From assembly GCA_016200785.1 (NCBI GenBank), contig JACQED010000338.1, forward strand, positions 1 to 11,759: 11,759 nt of DNA. The letters run 5' to 3'. Position numbers and translations under genes: made by a program. Shown piece after piece: positions 7,326 through 11,759 of the stretch. How positions within the stretch are numbered: the first letter of the stretch is position 1; every line of letters begins with the position of its first letter. The stretch comes from Chloroflexota bacterium. Its GTDB lineage: Bacteria > Chloroflexota > Anaerolineae > Anaerolineales > JACQED01. The notes beneath the pieces were generated by a model. The model searched no databases and was not told the origin of the DNA. It saw only the letters and a list, made by a program, of their open reading frames with translations.

Positions 7326-8264
7326 GTGATCGTCGTCACAGGCGGTTCCGGTTACATTGGCAGCCGTATCGTCAAACGGCTGGTGGAGCGCGGAAAGGCC
7401 GTGAGGGCGCTGGTGCGAAGCCGTCGTCGGGCAGAGAACGAGGGACGGCTGAGGGGCCTGCCGGTCGAATGGATCGAAGCCGATGTCACGCGGCCCGAAA
7501 CACTCGGCCCGGCGATGCAGGGCGCGTCCGCCGTCATCCACACCGTCGCCATCGCCGTCGAAAAAGGCGGGCGCAAGTACGAGCCAATCAACTATCAAGG
7601 CACGGTTAACGTGGTCGAGGCGGCGAAGGCCGCCGGCGTGCGCCGTTTCATCAACCAATGCCAACTCGGCGCGGACTCAAAATTGCCGTATCGCTTTCTG
7701 GCCTCGAAGGGCAAGGCGCAGGAATACGTTGCCACCTCAGGCCTCGATTGGACTGCCTTCCGGCCGTCAGTTGTCTGGGGGCCGGAGGACGAATTCGCCA
7801 ATACCTTCGCCCGCCTCGTGCCTATCACGCCGATCATCTATCCAATTATCGGCGACGGGCAAGCGCGGTTTGAACCCGTGTGGGTCGAAGACGTGGTCAC
7901 GTGCTTCGAGAAAGCCCTGGACGATCCGGCGACGATCGGGACAGAGTACGAACTGGGCGGGCCGGAGGTGCTCACGCTGGCAGAAATCGAGCGGCGCACG
8001 CTCGAAGCGGTCGGCGCGCGCCGGATGATGGTGCCTTTGCCTCTCCCGCTGGTGCGGATCGTGGTCACTCTCATGGAAACGCTCCTGCCCGCCCCGCCCG
8101 TCACGCGAAGCTTGCTCGAACTGTTGGCCGTCAGCAACGTCACGACGGCCAACGCCATCGGTCAATTCGTCTCCGACCCGCGCCCGTTTACCCCCGAAAA
8201 CTGCGCGCCTTACATGCGGCAGTTCCGCCTCGGCGAAACTATCGCTCAATTCACAGGAAGATAA
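7326..8264 (+). CDS. NDUFA9-like atypical SDR, NAD(P)-binding protein
   Basis: 312 residues from GTG 7326. The N-terminus MIVVTGGSGYIGSRIVKRL has the Rossmann glycine pattern G6-x-x-G9-x-x-G12. VIHTVAIAVEKG, NVVEAAKAAGVRRFI and DWTAFRPSVVWGPED follow the order seen in atypical short-chain dehydrogenases of the complex I NDUFA9 type. Tyr122 and Lys128 are present but not spaced as the classical YxxxK, so a catalytic reaction is uncertain; such proteins may act as NAD(P)H-binding chaperones, or reduce quinone-like or isoprenoid substrates. No membrane segment is evident apart from a hydrophobic patch near 240-260. The gene starts 11 bases after the peptidase stop and ends in TAAATG shared with the next start, so it is clearly part of the operon. 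Confidence 0.85.
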   Translation: MIVVTGGSGYIGSRIVKRLVERGKAVRALVRSRRRAENEGRLRGLPVEWIEADVTRPETLGPAMQGASAVIHTVAIAVEKGGRKYEPINYQGTVNVVEAAKAAGVRRFINQCQLGADSKLPYRFLASKGKAQEYVATSGLDWTAFRPSVVWGPEDEFANTFARLVPITPIIYPIIGDGQARFEPVWVEDVVTCFEKALDDPATIGTEYELGGPEVLTLAEIERRTLEAVGARRMMVPLPLPLVRIVVTLMETLLPAPPVTRSLLELLAVSNVTTANAIGQFVSDPRPFTPENCAPYMRQFRLGETIAQFTGR

Positions 8265-9047
8265 ATGAGAACAAATCAGACCAAACGCAAACTGCAATCC
8301 GGCCAGACGGCCCTCGGCTGTTGGTTGACCCTCGGCAGTCCCCGCGCCGCGCGCGCGCTGGCCGCCGGGACGACGTTCGATTGGGTGATGATCGATCTCG
8401 AACACAATCCAATCGATCGCGAGGCGATGGCCGCCTGTGTGCTGGCCGTCGCCGATGGATCGGCCGGCCGCACCGCGCCGATGGTGCGCGTGCCCGACCT
8501 TTCGCCTGGCCACGTTAAGCAGGCTTTGGACGCGGGCGCTTATGGCATCCTCGCGCCGATGGTAATGGGGGCAGCTGACGTCGCCGCCTTCGTGGAAAAT
8601 TGTCTGTATCCCCCGAAGGGGATTCGCGGCGTGTACGGCGGCGCGGCGTTCAACTACACCTTCAACCCCGCGCCGGGCGAATACTTCAAGACGGCCAGCG
8701 ACGAAATCTTGATCGCCGTGCAGATCGAGACACGCCCCGCGCTGGCCGAGGTGGATGCTATCGCGGCCATCGAGGGACTCGACATGCTGTTCGTCGGCCC
8801 GAACGATCTGCACGCGACTCTCGGCCTTCAGCCCCGGTACGAAAGCGACGAGCCGGCGTTCGTCGCCGCGCTGGATTCCGTCGTCGCCGCGTGCCGCAAG
8901 CACGGCAAAGCGGCGGGCATTCTGTCGGCCAACCCGGAGATGGCCTCGCGCATGATCGCCAAAGGCTTTGGCTTCGTCGGCATCGGCAACGACGCCGGGC
9001 ACATGGTCAACGCCGCCAAAGCCGTGCTGGCCCAGGTCGCAACTTGA
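8265..9047 (+). CDS. HpcH/HpaI family aldolase
   Basis: 260 residues, about the usual length of class II pyruvate aldolases of this family, which split 2-keto-3-deoxy or 4-hydroxy-2-keto acids into pyruvate and an aldehyde in the cytoplasm. Expected residues are visible: H47 in WVMIDLEHNPID as catalytic base, R75 in APMVRVPD for pyruvate binding, and metal ligands E155 (VQIETRPAL) and D181 (FVGPNDLHATLG). YPPKGIRGVYG at 116-125 is also typical. The substrate cannot be told between heptenedioate, deoxy-rhamnonate and deoxy-glucarate types. ATG follows the previous TAA directly, with AGGAAG upstream. Context does not point to a specific sugar-acid pathway. Confidence 0.9.
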   Translation: MRTNQTKRKLQSGQTALGCWLTLGSPRAARALAAGTTFDWVMIDLEHNPIDREAMAACVLAVADGSAGRTAPMVRVPDLSPGHVKQALDAGAYGILAPMVMGAADVAAFVENCLYPPKGIRGVYGGAAFNYTFNPAPGEYFKTASDEILIAVQIETRPALAEVDAIAAIEGLDMLFVGPNDLHATLGLQPRYESDEPAFVAALDSVVAACRKHGKAAGILSANPEMASRMIAKGFGFVGIGNDAGHMVNAAKAVLAQVAT

Positions 9048-9052
9048 GTGGA

Positions 9053-9116
9053 TGGGACACGGATTTCACGGATAGCTTCTCCCTCATCCGTGTCCGTCCG
9101 TGTAGTCCGCGTCCCA
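9053..9116. repeat. Imperfect palindrome between the aldolase and YbaK-type genes
   Basis: Arms 9053-9073 and 9096-9116 (21 bases each) pair at 17 positions plus 2 G-T wobbles, around a 22-base loop. Both arms carry the short motif CACGGA and its variants. The element fills nearly all of the 78-bp gap and is open in the downstream frame (from GTG 9048), so it could be read as an N-terminal extension. As RNA it would form a strong stem inside the operon, perhaps affecting mRNA stability. There is no T-run after it, so it is not a good intrinsic terminator. Confidence 0.7.
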
Positions 9117-9125
9117 CAAACACCA

Positions 9126-9605
9126 ATGGCAAACGTCGTCTCCCCCGCTGCACAGAAAGTTCAGGCTATCCTGCGCGAAGCCGGCTTCGACGGCGCAGTC
9201 CGCGAACTGCCGCAGAGCACGCGCACCGCGCCGGAAGCGGCCCAGGCCGTCGGCTGCGACGTCGGCCAGATCGTGAAGTCCATCGTGTTTCGCGCGGCTG
9301 ACAGCAATCGCCCGATCCTCGTCGTCGCCAGCGGCGCGAATCGCGTCAACGAAAAAGCAATCGGCGATCTGATCGGCGAGCCGCTGGCGAAGGCCGACGC
9401 CGACTTCGTCCGGGCGCGCACCGGCTTCGTCATCGGCGGCGTCCCGCCTATGGGCCATAGCGAGTCGATCCAGACATTCATAGACGAGGACTTGATGAAC
9501 TACGCCGAAATCTGGGCCGCCGCCGGAACGCCGAATGCCCTCTTTCGATTGACGCCGGGTGAGCTTGTTAGACTCACAGGCGGACGGGTGACCAAGACGA
9601 AATGA
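9126..9605 (+). CDS. YbaK/ProX-type aminoacyl-tRNA editing protein
   Basis: 159 residues, a complete stand-alone editing domain. K51 in DVGQIVKSIVF corresponds to the conserved active-site lysine of the family, and GGVPPMGH (104-111) is the usual glycine-rich substrate loop. Members hydrolyse mischarged tRNAs such as Cys- or Ala-tRNAPro in the cytoplasm; which one this acts on cannot be told. ATG 9126 fits the normal family N-terminus but lacks a Shine-Dalgarno site and lies just behind a palindrome; GTG 9048 or 9090 in the same frame would add a repeat-derived leader. Its TGA overlaps the next ATG (ATGA at 9602-9605). Confidence 0.87.
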   Translation: MANVVSPAAQKVQAILREAGFDGAVRELPQSTRTAPEAAQAVGCDVGQIVKSIVFRAADSNRPILVVASGANRVNEKAIGDLIGEPLAKADADFVRARTGFVIGGVPPMGHSESIQTFIDEDLMNYAEIWAAAGTPNALFRLTPGELVRLTGGRVTKTK

Positions 9606-10573
9606 CATCATTTGAGATTCACACCCTTGACCTTCGCTTTCAGGACTCACCCGAAGCCATCGCCGCCTTTCTCGTCGTCGGTCCCGGCGGACCCGTGCTC
9701 GTCGAAACTGGCCCAGGCTCGACGTTGCCAACGCTCGAACGCGAGCTCGCTCGCTTCGGCTTCACGCCCGCCGACATACAACACGTGCTGGTGACTCACA
9801 TCCATCTCGATCACGCCGGCGCGTCGGGCTGGTGGGCACAGCACGGCGCGCAGGTCTACGTCCACCAAGTCGGCGCGCCGCATCTCGTCGACCCGTCGAA
9901 ACTGCTGGCGAGTGCACAACGCATCTACGGCGATCTCATGCAGCCGCTGTGGGGCGAGTTCCTCGCCGCCCCGCCCGATCACATCCACGCCTTGCACGAC
10001 GGCGATGTGGTCGAAGCCGCCGGGCTGAAGTTCACCGCGCTCGACACACCCGGCCACGCGCGGCATCACATGGTCTATCGCCTCGACGACATCGCCTTCA
10101 CCGGCGACCTCGCCGGGATACGGCTCGGCGGTCGCCCGCATCTTCGCTTGCCAACGCCGCCGCCGGAGTTTGACGTGGAAGAATGGCGTGTCAGCCTCAA
10201 GCGCGTCCGCGCCGAAAAATTCGCCCGACTTTACTTGACTCATTTCGGCCCGGTAGATGACGTTGAGGCTCACTGGCAAAGCGTCGAGTCTTTGGTGGGC
10301 GAATATGCCAATTTCGTGCGACAGGAACTTGAGCGCGGAGCGGGACGCGATGAGATCGTCGCGCGTTTCAGCGAACGGGAAGAGCGGCGACTAGACGCCG
10401 ACGGCCTCGACGCCGAAGCGCGCGCGCGTTACGCCAGCGTCGGGCCATATGGGATGGCGGTGGATGGGTTGATCAGATATTGGAAGAAGACCTCACCCCC
10501 CTCCCCGGCCTGGCGGCCACCCCTCCCCCCTCTCCCGCTGGGAGAGGGGGGAGGGGCCGGGAGTGAGGGGTGA
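9602..10573 (+). CDS. Metallo-beta-lactamase-fold hydrolase
   Basis: 323 residues. The fold's metal ligands are all visible: H66-I-H68-L-D70-H71 in VLVTHIHLDHAGA, H152 in LDTPGHARHHMVY, D169 in AFTGDL and H214 in YLTHFGPV. This is the glyoxalase II/RNase Z-like arrangement, probably binuclear zinc or iron; the substrate (thioester, lactone or phosphoester) cannot be read. A helical region follows (230-295) that some MBL-fold proteins use as a substrate-cover domain. Residues 297-323 are Pro- then Gly-rich and come entirely from a GC-rich palindrome, so the ancestral protein probably ended near IRYWKK. Translation is coupled to the previous gene by ATGA, and the stop lies inside the repeat. 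Confidence 0.9.
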   Translation: MTSFEIHTLDLRFQDSPEAIAAFLVVGPGGPVLVETGPGSTLPTLERELARFGFTPADIQHVLVTHIHLDHAGASGWWAQHGAQVYVHQVGAPHLVDPSKLLASAQRIYGDLMQPLWGEFLAAPPDHIHALHDGDVVEAAGLKFTALDTPGHARHHMVYRLDDIAFTGDLAGIRLGGRPHLRLPTPPPEFDVEEWRVSLKRVRAEKFARLYLTHFGPVDDVEAHWQSVESLVGEYANFVRQELERGAGRDEIVARFSEREERRLDADGLDAEARARYASVGPYGMAVDGLIRYWKKTSPPSPAWRPPLPPLPLGEGGGAGSEG

Positions 10574-10575
10574 GG
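10491..10575. repeat. GC-rich palindromic repeat forming the tail of the MBL-fold gene
   Basis: The centre is a perfect 17-bp hairpin (10520-10536 with 10540-10556) with a 3-base loop GCT. Imperfect outer arms, CCTCACCCC on the left and GGGGTGAGG on the right, extend it to about 85 bp. It resembles REP-like elements built on CCCTCTCCC...GGGAGAGGG. It is translated as the last 27 residues of the upstream protein, contains its TGA, and its right arm gives the purine-rich stretch before the phosphatase start. Confidence 0.8.
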
Positions 10576-10578
10576 GTG

Positions 10579-11079
10579 ATGGACATCTCTCAAATCACCG
10601 ACGATCTCTTCATCGGCACACAGCCGCAGGCAGACGACTACGCGCGACTGCACGGCATGGGCATCACGCTCGTTATCAACATGCGCGGAGAACACCGGCC
10701 GCCGGAACATGCCCAGAGTCAGATCGAGTCGCTGTGGCTGAAGACCTACGACACGCCCTTCACCCCGATCCCGTTGGAGAAACTCGCGGAGGGGGCCAGA
10801 GCCGCGACAGCAGCGATTGAGCGCGGCGGCAAAGTCTTCGCCCACTGCGCCGGTGGGCGGCATCGCTCGGCGGCGATGGTCGCGGCGATCCTGATCGCGC
10901 AGGAGCACACCGCTGAGGCCGCGATGGATATGGTCGCCGCCCGTCACGCCAAAGCCGACCCGCGCCTGTGGTATGTCCGGCGACAGATCCGGCGCTTCGA
11001 GCAATTCTGGCGGGATGGCCGCGTGCCGCCGTTCGATCCGTTCCGCATACGCTCTCTGATCTTCGGGCGGCAGTCGTGA
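10579..11079 (+). CDS. Dual-specificity-like protein phosphatase
   Basis: 166 residues with the PTP signature C90-AGGRH-R96-S in VFAHCAGGRHRSAAM, that is C-x5-R with the preceding His. C90 would be the nucleophile and R96 the phosphate binder; D58 in KTYDTPFTPIP is a candidate general acid. The N-terminal ITDDLFIGTQPQADDY is typical of small dual-specificity/tyrosine phosphatases. It probably removes phosphate from Ser/Thr/Tyr or from a small molecule in the cytoplasm; no kinase is in the window. ATG 10579 was chosen because it fits the family; in-frame GTG 10570 (overlapping the previous TGA) and GTG 10576 are possible. The purine-rich sequence before it belongs to the upstream palindrome. 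Confidence 0.87.
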   Translation: MDISQITDDLFIGTQPQADDYARLHGMGITLVINMRGEHRPPEHAQSQIESLWLKTYDTPFTPIPLEKLAEGARAATAAIERGGKVFAHCAGGRHRSAAMVAAILIAQEHTAEAAMDMVAARHAKADPRLWYVRRQIRRFEQFWRDGRVPPFDPFRIRSLIFGRQS

Positions 11080-11085
11080 TAGAAG

Positions 11086-11759
11086 ATGGGCAACTTCATT
11101 CCCTCGCGCGTCCGCGCGCTCTGCTTTGACCTCGACGGCACTCTCGCCGACACCGACGACGAATACATTCAACGCGCGGGCCGTATTTTGCGCCCTGCCC
11201 ACTTTCTTTTTCCCCGGCGCGACCCTTCCCGTTTTCTCCGCACCATGCTGAATGTCACCGAGACACCACTCAACTTCCTGATGACCGTCCCCGATCGCCT
11301 CGGGCTGGACGACGAGTTGGAGAGCGTGAAGAACTATCTACACGGCCTGCGGGGCGAGAGTCCGGTGCGCAAGTTTCTGCTCATCGAGGGCGTCAAGCCC
11401 ATGCTGGAGCGCGTCTCGAAAGACTATCCCGTGGCTCTCGTCACCTCGCGCGCCGAACGCGAAGCCGAAGCGTTTCTCTCTCAATTCGATCTTTGCGGCT
11501 GCTTCACGACCGTCGTCTCGGCCTTCTCAGCCCCGCGAATCAAACCCCATCCCGCGCCGCTGCTTCTCGCCGCCGAGCGCCTCGGCGTGCCGATCAAGAA
11601 CTGTGTGATGATCGGCGACACGACGGTGGACATCGCCGCTGGCCGCCGCGCCGGGGCGCAGACCATCGGCGTGTTGTGTGGATTTGGGGAGAGAGATGAA
11701 CTGGAAAGAAGCGGAGCGAATTTGATTTTGGAGAGCACGGCTAAGGCCGGCGACTGGTA
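11086..11759 (+). CDS. HAD family hydrolase (3' end outside window)
   Basis: 224 residues are visible before the window ends in frame. The four HAD motifs are present: nucleophile D15 and D17 in FDLDGTLADT; T120 in VALVTSRAE; K153 in RIKPHPAP; and GD with D182 in VMIGDTTVDIAAGRRAG. A helical cap lies between motif I and II (about 25-105). This layout is that of phosphoglycolate phosphatase/beta-phosphoglucomutase-like phosphatases with a C1 cap; the substrate is unknown. It starts 6 bases after the phosphatase stop, with AGAAG just before the ATG, so it is likely in the same operon. Because all motifs are present, only a short C-terminal end is expected to be missing. Confidence 0.88.
   Translation, partial: MGNFIPSRVRALCFDLDGTLADTDDEYIQRAGRILRPAHFLFPRRDPSRFLRTMLNVTETPLNFLMTVPDRLGLDDELESVKNYLHGLRGESPVRKFLLIEGVKPMLERVSKDYPVALVTSRAEREAEAFLSQFDLCGCFTTVVSAFSAPRIKPHPAPLLLAAERLGVPIKNCVMIGDTTVDIAAGRRAGAQTIGVLCGFGERDELERSGANLILESTAKAGDW

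Noticed and set aside
7767..9002. 411-residue open frame on the minus strand
   Set aside because: It lies antisense across two well-supported genes, is Arg/His/Gly-rich without family motifs, and is explained by GC-rich codon bias.
10579..11759. Phosphatase and HAD pair as a toxin-antitoxin or defence module
   Set aside because: Both are ordinary enzyme families with complete catalytic motifs and no toxin-like, nuclease or sensor domain nearby.

Overview
The window is a GC-rich bacterial chromosome segment from an organism I would place, without certainty, in Chloroflexota (Anaerolineae-like). The reasons are the mix of gene families (a GT39-type membrane glycosyltransferase beside a membrane-anchored glycoside hydrolase, a lipoprotein-like MA-type peptidase with a Pro/Ser/Thr linker, DUF3891), tight packing, and many short repeats at gene edges and inside genes. 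No rRNA, tRNA, CRISPR array, insertion sequence or phage gene is visible.

Layout. Left block (1-1466, + strand): the C-terminal part of a family 2 glycosyltransferase, then a DUF3891 gene starting in an ATGA overlap and broken by an in-frame TAG. Facing it is a receiver-only response regulator (1491-1865, - strand). Next is a minus-strand pair transcribed from about 5437 down to 2020: a glycoside hydrolase gene that looks internally deleted and frameshifted, then a GT39-type glycosyltransferase with a candidate terminator behind it. A short divergent intergenic region (5438-5529) separates this pair from a long + strand run that continues off the right edge: MA-type metallopeptidase, NDUFA9-like NAD(P)-binding protein, HpcH/HpaI-type aldolase, YbaK-type editing protein, metallo-beta-lactamase-fold hydrolase, dual-specificity-like phosphatase and a HAD hydrolase. 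Spacing in that run is mostly overlap or a few bases, so it is probably one or two operons.

How the genes work together. The left half is envelope-glycan flavoured (two glycosyltransferases, a membrane-anchored glycoside hydrolase, a secreted peptidase). The right half is a set of small soluble metabolic or housekeeping enzymes with no obvious shared pathway. I do not see a coherent new defence or biosynthetic system.

What stands out is the relation between repeats and reading frames. A 75-bp palindrome sits exactly codon-aligned inside the GT39 gene, between two membrane helices. A second palindrome forms the C-terminal tail of the MBL-fold protein and the start region of the next gene. A third lies just before the YbaK-type gene and is also open in its frame. 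Smaller repeats lie in the GT2 tail, a GT39 loop and the peptidase linker. The two damaged genes (amber stop in DUF3891, deletion in the glycoside hydrolase) are the other points worth checking.
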